From Bacillota bacterium (GTDB taxonomy: Bacteria; Bacillota; Clostridia; Lachnospirales; Lachnospiraceae): a stretch of 64,000 nucleotides of DNA. Within the stretch, counting starts at the first letter, position 1, and each line of letters starts with the position of its first letter. This document shows positions 1-7,577 of this stretch, piece by piece. Made by a program: the position numbers and the translations under genes. The stretch spans positions 31,364 through 95,363 of the forward strand of contig JAEZVF010000091.1 in NCBI GenBank assembly GCA_023443225.1. Reading direction: 5' to 3'. The notes beneath the pieces were generated by a model. The model had not been told where the DNA came from. It searched no databases and worked only from the letters and a program-made list of their open reading frames with translations.

Positions 1-489
1 CGATGCATATATCTTTTTCCTATTATGAGAGTAGGTATGTATGCCAATGGTATGCCCTTGATCCACCATAGTTTTAAGAAAGTCTGCACCATCTTCCGTC
101 ATCGTACAGCCGAGTATAAAAAAGGTTGCTTTCACATCGTATTCATCTAAGATATTTAGAATATCACCAGTGATTGAGCTGGGTCCATCATCAAACGTCA
201 AGTATGCAGTCTTTTTCTCTTCTACTCTAATCACAGGTTTGATTGCTTCCACATACATATCCGGATATAAATCTAAATATCTTGTTTTTTTCTCTGAAAC
301 CAGTTTTTCTTTCACTTGCGCTTTTTTTGCTATTTGAGGATCTTCTAAGTTAGGATTTCTAACGGTTATTGCATAATCATTGTCTTCAAAAGATAAATTA
401 TTATCTATATTTGTATGTAGGAAACATAATCTCGTAAGTAGTATAAGTAAAATCCCTAACAACTCAAGAATTAATAATTTTTCTTTCAT
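1..489 (-). CDS. Polysaccharide deacetylase (NodB domain), partial
   Basis: The first 163 residues are visible; the gene runs off the left edge of the window. A hydrophobic segment at residues 5-20 looks like a membrane anchor or uncleaved signal, followed by a charged, low-complexity linker (about 30-90). The NodB homology domain then begins: TFDDGP at 98-103, carrying the catalytic and metal-binding aspartates, and the metal-binding pair H151/H155 (HTYSH). Members of this family remove acetyl groups from peptidoglycan or other surface or plant polysaccharides outside the cell; which substrate applies here cannot be told. An in-frame ATG five codons upstream (504) is an alternative start, and neither start has a strong ribosome site. 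The reading frame is open to the window edge. Confidence 0.85.
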   Translation of the reverse strand, partial: MKEKLLILELLGILLILLTRLCFLHTNIDNNLSFEDNDYAITVRNPNLEDPQIAKKAQVKEKLVSEKKTRYLDLYPDMYVEAIKPVIRVEEKKTAYLTFDDGPSSITGDILNILDEYDVKATFFILGCTMTEDGADFLKTMVDQGHTIGIHTYSHNRKKIYAS

Positions 490-580
490 TTCACACCACT
501 GCATATCACATATTCGTCTTTACTAAGATATGCAGTAATCATGAAAGCAATTCATAGACAATAGCAGAGGAAGAAGCTGT

Positions 581-1651
581 CTAGTTTACTTCCACCGTCC
601 AATTAAATTTATCTTCGATTTTACCTAATTGTAATCCGGTTATTGTATCATAAAGTCTTTGACTATACTCGCCAATGCCACCGTCTTGAACCTGCATAAT
701 ATGATCTTCCCACCTAAGTTGTCCAACAGGTGATATTACTGCTGCAGTTCCACTGCCAAATACTTCTTCTAATGTTCCATTCTTATGCGCTTCAAATATT
801 TCATCAATGGATATTTTTCTTTCTTCCGCTGGAATATTCCATGATTTACATACTTGAATAACAGAGTCTCTGGTTACTCCAGGCAGGATACTTCCGTTCA
901 GCTGTGGTGTAACAATAGTTCCATTAATTTTAAAGAATATATTCATTGCCCCTACTTCTTCGATGTATTTTCTTTCAACACCGTCCAGCCATAAAACTTG
1001 TGAATAACCTTCTTCATGAGCCTTCACCTGTGATTTCATGGACGCAACATAGTTTGCTCCTGTCTTAGCTTCACCAATTCCACCCTTCACTGCTCTTACA
1101 TATTCATCTTCAATCCATATTTTAACCGGATTTAACCCTTCCGGATAATAAGCTCCGACTGGGGATAGAATAATCATAAACAAATAGGTATCTGAAGGCC
1201 TTACCCCTAAGTAAGGATCCGTAGCAATGATAAATGGTCTTATATAAAGTGAAGTTCCTGGTTTTGTCGGTATCCAGTCTTCGTCAACCTTAACAATTGT
1301 TTTGATTGCCTGAAGAAAATCTTCTTCTGGAATTTCTGGAATACAAATTCTGCGGTTAGTTCTGTTAGCTCTTTCGATGTTCTTATCAGGGCGGAACAGC
1401 AGCGTCTTTCCATCTTCCGTCTTATAGGCTTTCAAACCTTCAAACATTTCTTGTCCATAATGAAACACCATAGCAGACGGATCCAAGTTTAAAGACTGAT
1501 ACGGAACTACTCTGGCATCATGCCATCCCTTTCCAGTTTCATAATTCATAATGAACATATGATCCGTAAAAATAGTACCAAATCTTAAGGGATCTTCTGC
1601 TTTTGGTAATCCTTTTGGTGTTGTTGTTTTTTCAATTTTGATATTTAGCAT
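581..1651 (-). CDS. ilvE: Branched-chain amino acid aminotransferase
   Basis: A 356-residue fold-type IV PLP enzyme that interconverts leucine, isoleucine and valine with their 2-oxo acids using glutamate/2-oxoglutarate; cytosolic. The PLP lysine lies at about K196 in GIGEAKTGANYVAS. The length and the N-terminal FGTIFTDHMF and FHYGQEMFEGLKAY blocks fit the longer ilvE type rather than D-amino-acid transaminase or 4-amino-4-deoxychorismate lyase. A ribosome site (AAGGAAGGATAAGG) precedes the ATG. No T-box or leader structure is apparent in the 82 bp upstream, and no other branched-chain gene is nearby, so it may be transcribed alone or read through from folA. Confidence 0.93.
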   Translation of the reverse strand: MLNIKIEKTTTPKGLPKAEDPLRFGTIFTDHMFIMNYETGKGWHDARVVPYQSLNLDPSAMVFHYGQEMFEGLKAYKTEDGKTLLFRPDKNIERANRTNRRICIPEIPEEDFLQAIKTIVKVDEDWIPTKPGTSLYIRPFIIATDPYLGVRPSDTYLFMIILSPVGAYYPEGLNPVKIWIEDEYVRAVKGGIGEAKTGANYVASMKSQVKAHEEGYSQVLWLDGVERKYIEEVGAMNIFFKINGTIVTPQLNGSILPGVTRDSVIQVCKSWNIPAEERKISIDEIFEAHKNGTLEEVFGSGTAAVISPVGQLRWEDHIMQVQDGGIGEYSQRLYDTITGLQLGKIEDKFNWTVEVN

Positions 1652-1733
1652 TTGCCTTATCCTTCCTTACTGTGGAATTCATTTATTTCACAAATTATAT
1701 TTAGTTATAATGATAGTCCTTATTTCAATTTTT

Positions 1734-2234
1734 TCAAGTATTTTTTTTAATTTTTTCATATTGATAAAAATTATATTCTATATCATAATAGGTTCGTTCA
1801 TCGGACGTTTTTGTAACCATCCAATCCTCTTTCTTATCCAAATCCGGAAAATAGGTATCTGCCTGGTAAGCATAATTAATCTTTGTAACATGTGCAACAT
1901 CACAATAATCGAGCATCTGTTCATATATACTTGCTCCTCCGATGACATAAACATCTTCGGTTTTGTATTCTTTCACTTTATCTAATGCTTCTTCTATGCT
2001 GTTAACCACGATTGCCCCCTCTACCTGATAATTTTTCTCTAAAGCGATTACAATGTTGGTTCTATTCTTTAATGGTCTTCCTCCAGGGAAGCTTTCCAAA
2101 GTATTTTTGCCCATGACAACTACCTTGTTCATCGTTTCATCACGAAAAAAGCGCATATCCTCAGGTATACTAATTAAAAGCTTATTCTTATATCCAATGG
2201 CCCAATTTTTATCTACAGCTACAATTAAATTCAT
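1734..2234 (-). CDS. folA: Dihydrofolate reductase
   Basis: A 166-residue NADPH-dependent reductase producing tetrahydrofolate. N-terminal IVAVDKNWAIG, PEDMRFFRDET (catalytic acid is the D of PED), VVVMGKNTLESF (NADPH site), the PLKNRTNIV strand and VYVIGGASIYEQ (second NADPH-binding glycine pair) appear in canonical order. The usually near-invariant Pro-Trp of the substrate loop (PW in E. coli, residues 21-22) reads Leu-Ile here (KLLISIP). To my recollection similar sequences occur in other Clostridia, so it is probably functional, though inhibitor binding could differ. It lies 72 bp downstream of thymidylate synthase, which consumes a reduced folate and yields the dihydrofolate that this enzyme recycles. 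An AAAGGTGAAAA ribosome site fixes the start. Confidence 0.95.
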   Translation of the reverse strand: MNLIVAVDKNWAIGYKNKLLISIPEDMRFFRDETMNKVVVMGKNTLESFPGGRPLKNRTNIVIALEKNYQVEGAIVVNSIEEALDKVKEYKTEDVYVIGGASIYEQMLDYCDVAHVTKINYAYQADTYFPDLDKKEDWMVTKTSDERTYYDIEYNFYQYEKIKKNT

Positions 2235-2306
2235 TTTTCACCTTTACCCTTCAACTCATCACAAAGACTATCGCTAAACACGATTCATTACCTAAAAAAT
2301 ACTTTA

Positions 2307-3155
2307 TTATACAGCTACCGGAATATGTTCTACCTTAGGACCGGTTATATAATTATCTAACCTAAAATCATCTACTGTAAACTCATAAAAATCTTTTTTC
2401 TCTGGATTCATCCAGAATACTGGTGCGTCATATACTGGTCTTGTAATCAACTCCTGAATAATTGGGATATGTCTATCATAAATATGAGCATCTGCAATTA
2501 CGTGTACCAACTCACCCACTTCCATATTACATACCTGTGCAAGCATATGAACCAATACAGCATATTGACAAACATTCCAATTATTAGCTGCAAGGATGTC
2601 CTGAGAACGTTGATTTAGTATGGCATTCAGTTTTAATTTTTCACTTTCTTTGGATTTTGTAACATTAAACGTAACACTGTAAGCACAAGGATATAGATTC
2701 ATTTCATGAAGATCTTGATGCACGTAGATGTTTGTCATGATTCGACGGCTGTATGGATTGTTCTTCAAATCAAAAATTACTCGGTCAACTTGATCCATCT
2801 CGCCTTCTTTATATTTATGTTTAACCGCTAACTGATATCCATAGGCTTTACCGATAGAGCCCTTTTCATCCGCCCAGCTGTCCCATATATGACTTATCAA
2901 TTCATTTACATTGTTTGATTTTTTCTGCCATATCCATAATAATTCATCAATACAGCTCTTTATAGCAGTCCTTCGTAACGTCATAGCTGGAAATTCTTTC
3001 GATAAATCATAGCGATTCACTACTCCAAACTTTTTTATTGTATAGGCAAAGGAACCATCTTCCCATTTTGGACGTACCTTTTCCCCTTCGGTGCTTGTAC
3101 CGTTTTCCAAAATATCTTTACACATATCAATAAATATATTATCTGCTAAACTCAT
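2307..3155 (-). CDS. thyA: Thymidylate synthase
   Basis: A 282-residue enzyme that methylates dUMP to dTMP with 5,10-methylene-tetrahydrofolate. The active-site cysteine is in NLYPCAYSVTFN; the downstream block LNQRSQDILAANNWNVCQYAVL corresponds to the conserved folate and dUMP-binding segment (QRSxDxxxxxxxN), and DAHIYDRHI follows. The longest open frame begins nine codons upstream, but GAGGAAG sits 8 nt before the ATG at 3155, giving MSLADNIF, so I choose that start. The neighbouring folA and nrdD place it in a deoxynucleotide-supply group. A strong terminator separates it from nrdD upstream, so it probably has its own promoter. Confidence 0.93.
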   Translation of the reverse strand: MSLADNIFIDMCKDILENGTSTEGEKVRPKWEDGSFAYTIKKFGVVNRYDLSKEFPAMTLRRTAIKSCIDELLWIWQKKSNNVNELISHIWDSWADEKGSIGKAYGYQLAVKHKYKEGEMDQVDRVIFDLKNNPYSRRIMTNIYVHQDLHEMNLYPCAYSVTFNVTKSKESEKLKLNAILNQRSQDILAANNWNVCQYAVLVHMLAQVCNMEVGELVHVIADAHIYDRHIPIIQELITRPVYDAPVFWMNPEKKDFYEFTVDDFRLDNYITGPKVEHIPVAV

Positions 3156-3246
3156 AATGAACTTCCTCGTCTTTCTAATCACAATACAATAATTATAGCA
3201 TTATTATACTATCCGGTCAATTAAGGAAGTTCTGATAACTTAAACA

Positions 3247-3293
3247 GAAAAAAGTTGCTACAAACACATGATAATCCATGTTTTTGTAGCAAC
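3247..3293 (-). terminator. Rho-independent terminator after nrdD
   Basis: The arms 3254-3270 and 3277-3293 form a 17-bp stem with one mismatch around a 6-nt loop. On the minus strand the stem is followed by six T residues (complement of 3248-3253). It lies just after the nrdD stop and before thyA, so it should end nrdD transcripts. Confidence 0.9.
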
Positions 3294-3301
3294 CCTCTAT
3301 G

Positions 3302-5695
3302 TTAATTTATACCTACCAATTGTTCTTCGGTAAAACGTTTAATATTTGAAACATTTGCAAATTTTTTAAATTGTCCATCTTTTACTACTACCAGTGTAGG
3401 TGCTTGCATTACACCGTATTCTCTAGAAATATCCGGATTCTCTTCGGCATCTATTGTTTTATAAGTCATTCCTGACAGATATTCTTTTGCAGCTTTGCAA
3501 TTTGGACACGTTTTTGTTGTGAAAAGATATAGTCCATCCTCGTTGGAACCAATATATGAATCTTGGAATAACAAAGTATTCTCTTGATGATCGCAATCAC
3601 AGCTACGGAGTGTCATCGGTCTGGAGTTGTCTTTATTATAAAGCTTTCTATTCTTGTATTCCTGTGTCTTACCTTCATTCCAGTTCTGTACCGGACGGTA
3701 ATACCCGGTAATACGACTGTATACTTCGGCTTTTTCACCACATTCTGGACAGGTGAATTGTTCGCCAGGAAGATAACCATGATTTTTACAAATGGAATAG
3801 GTCGGTGACATTGTATAATATGGAAGTTTATAGTTATCTGCAATCACCCGAACTAATTTTGCTGCTGCCTGCCAATCCGGAAGTTTTTCTCCTAAGAATG
3901 CATGGAATACCGTACCTGAAGTATATAATGTCTGAAGCTGATCCTGGATATCCAATGCTTCAAAGATATCTTCCGTATATCCAACCGGTAAATGTGAGCT
4001 ATTTGTATAATAAGGGGTATCTCCTTCATTTCCTGCTGTTTTAATGGATGGCCAACGTTTTTTGTCTTGTTTCGCTAAACGATAGGTTGTAGACTCTGCC
4101 GGTGTCGCCTCTAAGTTATAGAGATCACCATATTCCTCTTGGTAATCGGATAAACGTTTTCTCATATGCTTTAATACTTTAACAGAAAATGCCTGTGTTG
4201 CAGGGTCTGTCATATCTTTACCAAGCCATTTTGCATTTAATCCAACTTCATTTAATCCTATCAAACCAATTGTTGAGAAATGGTTATCAAAGGTTCCTAA
4301 GTAACGCTTTGTATATGGATATAATCCTTCCTCTAAAAGTTTACAGATAACATTTCTCTTAACATGTAAGGAACGAGCACTGATATCCATCATACGATCC
4401 AAGCGATTGAAGAAATCCTGTTCGGATGCTGCCAAATAAGCAATTCTTGGCATATTGATAGTAACAACGCCTACAGAACCAGTACTTTCACCGGAACCAA
4501 AGAATCCACCAGTTTTCTTACGTAGTTCTCTTAGATCCAAACGTAATCTACAACACATAGAACGAACATCACTAGGTTCCATGTCACTGTTAATGTAATT
4601 TGAAAAATAAGGCGTACCATATTTTGCGGTCATTTCAAATAACAATTTATTGTTTTCCGTGTCCGACCAATCAAAGTCTTTTGTTATGGAATATGTTGGA
4701 ATCGGGTACTGGAATCCTCTTCCATTTGCATCACCCTCAATCATAATTTCAATGAAGGCCTTATTAACCATATCCATCTCTTGCTTACAGTCTTTATAGC
4801 AGAAATCAACTTCTTTTCCGCCGATGATACAAGGCAGTTCAGCCAAATCTTTTGGAACAGTCCAATCCAAGGTTATATTAGAAAATGGTGCCTGAGTTCC
4901 CCAACGACTAGGTGTATTCACACCATAGATAAAGGACTGGATACATTGTTTTACTTCCCTATAGGTTAAATTATCAATCTTAACAAATGGAGCCAAATAC
5001 GTATCAAAAGAAGAAAATGCTTGAGCACCGGCCCACTCATTCTGCATAATGCCAAGGAAATTAACCATCTGATTACATAAGGTTGATAAATGACTTGCTG
5101 GAGAAGAGGTGATTTTGCCTGGTATTCCACCTAACCCTTCTTTAATTAATTGTTTTAATGACCAGCCTGCACAATACCCTGTTAGCATAGATAAATCATG
5201 TAAATGAATATCTGCATTTCTATGAGCATTTGCAATCTCATCATCATAGATTTCTGACAACCAATAATTTGCAGTGATGGAACCGGAATTATGTAGAATC
5301 AAACCTCCTACAGAATAGGTAACGGTTGAATTCTCTTTTACTCGCCAGTCTTCTTCTTTCACATAACTATTTACAAGTTCTTTATAATCAAGAATAGTAG
5401 AATTCATATTACGAATCTTTTCTCTGTTCTTACGATATAAGATATATGCCTTAGCAACATCTGTATATCCTGTTTGTTCTAATACATGCTCCACACTATC
5501 CTGAACATCTTCAACACTGACTGCTTCATCCTTGATCTTAGTTTGGAAGTCTGCAGTAACTCTTAATGATAATAAATTGATAATATCCTCAGTATAATTT
5601 TTCTCTGTTGCTTTAAATGCCTTCGCTATTGCATCGTTTATCTTCTTCAAATTAAACTCTGCAATCTCTCCATCTCTTTTTACTACACTAAACAT
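3302..5695 (-). CDS. nrdD: Class III (anaerobic) ribonucleotide reductase with fused C-terminal redoxin domain
   Basis: A 797-residue glycyl-radical enzyme reducing ribonucleoside triphosphates without oxygen. Residues about 3-90 are an ATP-cone (regulatory site), followed by the ten-stranded catalytic barrel. Zinc-site cysteines are visible around 636-651 (CKNHGY, CPECG), and the radical glycine is about G664 in RITGYYRP. After the radical loop the protein continues for over 100 residues: SCDCDH near 700, then a thioredoxin/glutaredoxin-like domain from about 720 with a CPNC active site at 730-733 and a cis-proline-like MQAPTLVVV strand. Ordinary E. coli-type NrdD ends soon after the radical loop and uses formate; redoxin-dependent NrdD subtypes are known. 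The fused domain therefore suggests a built-in electron donor (inference). The activase gene nrdG is not adjacent. AAAGGGGAT precedes the ATG. Confidence 0.95.
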   Translation of the reverse strand: MFSVVKRDGEIAEFNLKKINDAIAKAFKATEKNYTEDIINLLSLRVTADFQTKIKDEAVSVEDVQDSVEHVLEQTGYTDVAKAYILYRKNREKIRNMNSTILDYKELVNSYVKEEDWRVKENSTVTYSVGGLILHNSGSITANYWLSEIYDDEIANAHRNADIHLHDLSMLTGYCAGWSLKQLIKEGLGGIPGKITSSPASHLSTLCNQMVNFLGIMQNEWAGAQAFSSFDTYLAPFVKIDNLTYREVKQCIQSFIYGVNTPSRWGTQAPFSNITLDWTVPKDLAELPCIIGGKEVDFCYKDCKQEMDMVNKAFIEIMIEGDANGRGFQYPIPTYSITKDFDWSDTENNKLLFEMTAKYGTPYFSNYINSDMEPSDVRSMCCRLRLDLRELRKKTGGFFGSGESTGSVGVVTINMPRIAYLAASEQDFFNRLDRMMDISARSLHVKRNVICKLLEEGLYPYTKRYLGTFDNHFSTIGLIGLNEVGLNAKWLGKDMTDPATQAFSVKVLKHMRKRLSDYQEEYGDLYNLEATPAESTTYRLAKQDKKRWPSIKTAGNEGDTPYYTNSSHLPVGYTEDIFEALDIQDQLQTLYTSGTVFHAFLGEKLPDWQAAAKLVRVIADNYKLPYYTMSPTYSICKNHGYLPGEQFTCPECGEKAEVYSRITGYYRPVQNWNEGKTQEYKNRKLYNKDNSRPMTLRSCDCDHQENTLLFQDSYIGSNEDGLYLFTTKTCPNCKAAKEYLSGMTYKTIDAEENPDISREYGVMQAPTLVVVKDGQFKKFANVSNIKRFTEEQLVGIN

Positions 5696-5755
5696 GTGTA
5701 AATCCCCTTTCTAAATTTGTTAACGTTCTTATCTTATGTATAAACTTATGTTTAT

Positions 5756-5784
5756 ATAGTATCAGATAACATTGTCTACGTCAA
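5756..5784 (-). promoter_or_regulatory. Sigma-A type promoter of nrdD
   Basis: On the minus strand TTGACG (-35, complement of 5779-5784) is followed by a 17-bp spacer and TACTAT (-10, complement of 5756-5761). It lies 60 bp upstream of the nrdD start. Confidence 0.65.
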
Positions 5785-5790
5785 GGAAAA

Positions 5791-5837
5791 CTACTACATA
5801 TACATTATTATTTTGAACAAACCACAATATATAGTGT
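5791..5837 (-). promoter_or_regulatory. Tandem NrdR-box-like sites upstream of nrdD
   Basis: On the minus strand ACACTATATATTGTGG (complement of 5822-5837) matches the known NrdR box almost perfectly. A second, weaker copy AATGTATATGTAGTAG (complement of 5791-5806) follows after exactly 15 bp. NrdR boxes are known to occur as pairs with a 15-16 bp linker near ribonucleotide reductase promoters. The pair abuts the -35 element of nrdD, so NrdR repression is the likely regulation (inference). Confidence 0.7.
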
Positions 5838-6199
5838 TTGCAATATAGTTCTTAATTCCTATATACATTATAAAATTCAGAATTTATTCTGAGTATCCCA
5901 TATATAAATTGACACTATACTTAATTAGTATAAATAGTGTAAAAATGAATCTTATTTATACTGGGCATACTCTCCTTGGCCGCTTGCTCCTTCCGATAGT
6001 CTCTTTACCAAAAGCCTTTTTTCTTTGCATTCAAACAGCCTGTTGGTGGCTTGTCACAAATAGAATTTGCTTCTCTGCGGCAGATGCAGCAAAATACCGC
6101 GGCCCATTGGCACCATATGCGTCACCATTTCTCTCATTTACAGAGAATGGACTCCGCCTCCGTTCGCTGTAACAAAGGAGAATGAAACGACTTCGACAA
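5838..6199. other. Gene-free stretch with a G+C-rich island (about 5943-6199)
   Basis: No convincing protein gene. From about 5943 the composition changes: in the 58 bases from about 6069 I count 34 G or C, far above the surrounding AT-rich DNA. All three plus frames and several minus frames hold open stretches (for example 87 codons from 5909), but none has a ribosome site or a recognisable domain. A TTGACA at 5909-5914 with a weak TAAATA 16 bp later could be a plus-strand promoter, and the hairpin at 6208-6234 could end such a transcript. It could be a structured RNA or the relic of a foreign gene; I cannot decide which. Confidence 0.4.
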
Positions 6200-6202
6200 A
6201 AG

Positions 6203-6234
6203 AAAAACTGCCAGCAGGCAATTCCTACTGGCAG
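6203..6234 (-). terminator. Terminator after hflX
   Basis: The arms 6208-6218 and 6224-6234 form an 11-bp stem (one G-U pair) around a 5-nt loop. On the minus strand TTTTTCTTTT follows. It serves hflX; on the plus strand it also precedes a short T-rich stretch and may be bidirectional. Confidence 0.85.
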
Positions 6235-6300
6235 AAAAGACTTTTATATATTCACTTTATGGAGCAAAAATCACGCTATTCTTTTAAGCTATTGATATCC

Positions 6301-7545
6301 TTACAAACTAAGATAGACATCTTTAGGAACGTATGCTTTCACGTAAATGCCTTCTGACTGATACTCTTCTGCCAGTAATTGCCCATATTTTCTAATAACC
6401 TGTATCTTACCAGCTTCATGATATGGGAATACCTTTTCAACAAGAATTTTTCGTTCACGAAGAACTTCTTCAAAAATCTCCTGCAGGGCATCAATCCCCA
6501 GATTCTCTTTTGCAGAAATTTTCACTGTTCTGTCAGCTTTAAAGTCTTTAATAATCTGGTCTGTGATAAGCTTGTCTTGCTTGTTAAAAGCTGTAATAAT
6601 TGTCTTATCCTTTACTCCTAAGTTATCTAATGTCTCGTAAACCACATGCATTTGCTTATACGCAACAGGATTAGAACTATCCACTACATGTAGAATTATA
6701 TCGGCATACTTTGCCTCTTCTAAAGTACTTCGGAAGGCTTCGATTAAGTGATGTGGAAGTTTTCGTATAAAACCGACGGTATCCGTTAGTAAAACTTGCT
6801 GCCCACTAGGTAAAACCAAATTCCGCGTCGTAGGATCAAGCGTTGCAAACAATTTATCCTCTTCTAATACACCAGCACTGGTAAATCGATTAAGTAGAGT
6901 TGACTTTCCTGCATTGGTATATCCAACAATAGCGATGATTGGTATCGAGCCTTTACTTCTTAACTCTCTAGAGGTCTCTCTGGAACGTTTTACATCATCT
7001 AATTCACGGTTTAACTGTGATATTCGATCTCTAATTAATCTTCGGTCCACTTCCAGTTTCTTCTCACCTGGTCCTCTTGTTCCTATTCCACCACCCAGTC
7101 TTGACAATGAATTTCTCATACCAATTAATCTACTAGATCGATACTTTAATTGAGCCAGCTCCACCTGAATCTTACCTTCTTTAGTAGAAGCACGCTGTGC
7201 AAAAATATCCAAAATAACCATAGTCCGGTCCATTATTTTCGTCTGTAAGGCATATTCTAAGTTTTTTAACTGTGCCGGACTTAGTTCATCATCACATACG
7301 ACACCAGTTGCATCTAGTGTTTCCAGCATCTCTTTCACTTCTTCAATCTTACCTTTGCCGATATAGGTTCCGGAATGAACACTTTCCCGATTTTGTATTA
7401 CCTTAGCTACTGAACATGCTCCAGCTGTTTGAATCAATTCTTCTAGTTCATCCAACGAATCTGCTGTATCATCACCATCTACCGTTGCAACGGCAATCAG
7501 TACTAATCGTTCTTCTTTTTCTTTTATATCATACAATTCGCTCAT
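6301..7545 (-). CDS. hflX: Ribosome-associated GTPase HflX
   Basis: A 414-residue GTPase. The N-terminal HflX domain (about 15-120) and a Gly-rich linker (GGGIGTRGPGEKKLE, about 151-165) precede the G domain: G1 GYTNAGKST at 208-216, G3 DTVGF at 255-259, G4 NKQD at 321-324 and G5 SAKE further on. HflX binds the 50S subunit and helps split stalled or stress-arrested ribosomes in the cytoplasm. A ribosome site (GGAG, 5 nt before the ATG) supports the start. It follows the TPR lipoprotein gene by 32 bp and is probably the last gene of a three-gene operon ending at the hairpin near 6.2 kb. Confidence 0.95.
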   Translation of the reverse strand: MSELYDIKEKEERLVLIAVATVDGDDTADSLDELEELIQTAGACSVAKVIQNRESVHSGTYIGKGKIEEVKEMLETLDATGVVCDDELSPAQLKNLEYALQTKIMDRTMVILDIFAQRASTKEGKIQVELAQLKYRSSRLIGMRNSLSRLGGGIGTRGPGEKKLEVDRRLIRDRISQLNRELDDVKRSRETSRELRSKGSIPIIAIVGYTNAGKSTLLNRFTSAGVLEEDKLFATLDPTTRNLVLPSGQQVLLTDTVGFIRKLPHHLIEAFRSTLEEAKYADIILHVVDSSNPVAYKQMHVVYETLDNLGVKDKTIITAFNKQDKLITDQIIKDFKADRTVKISAKENLGIDALQEIFEEVLRERKILVEKVFPYHEAGKIQVIRKYGQLLAEEYQSEGIYVKAYVPKDVYLSL

Positions 7546-7577
7546 ATTAACTCCTATCCCTGTGTTGCTTTCATTTC

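Noticed and set aside
1638..1985. 115-codon hydrophobic plus-strand frame over folA
   Set aside because: Antisense shadow of the AT-rich folA gene, which is clearly real.
3584..4044. Three 74-79 codon frames over the nrdD 3' half
   Set aside because: All lie within the well-supported nrdD coding sequence in other frames.
5940..6180. A string resembling the GGAA-tetraloop region of signal recognition particle RNA (CGGAAGGAGCAAGC) on the minus strand of the G+C-rich island
   Set aside because: The flanking bases cannot form the required SRP domain IV stem and internal loops, so the match is probably chance.
5909..6357. Open frames of 87 and 96 codons on the plus strand (5909-6172 and 6067-6357)
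   Set aside because: No ribosome site and no recognisable motif; the second runs through the hflX terminator and into the end of hflX on the other strand.
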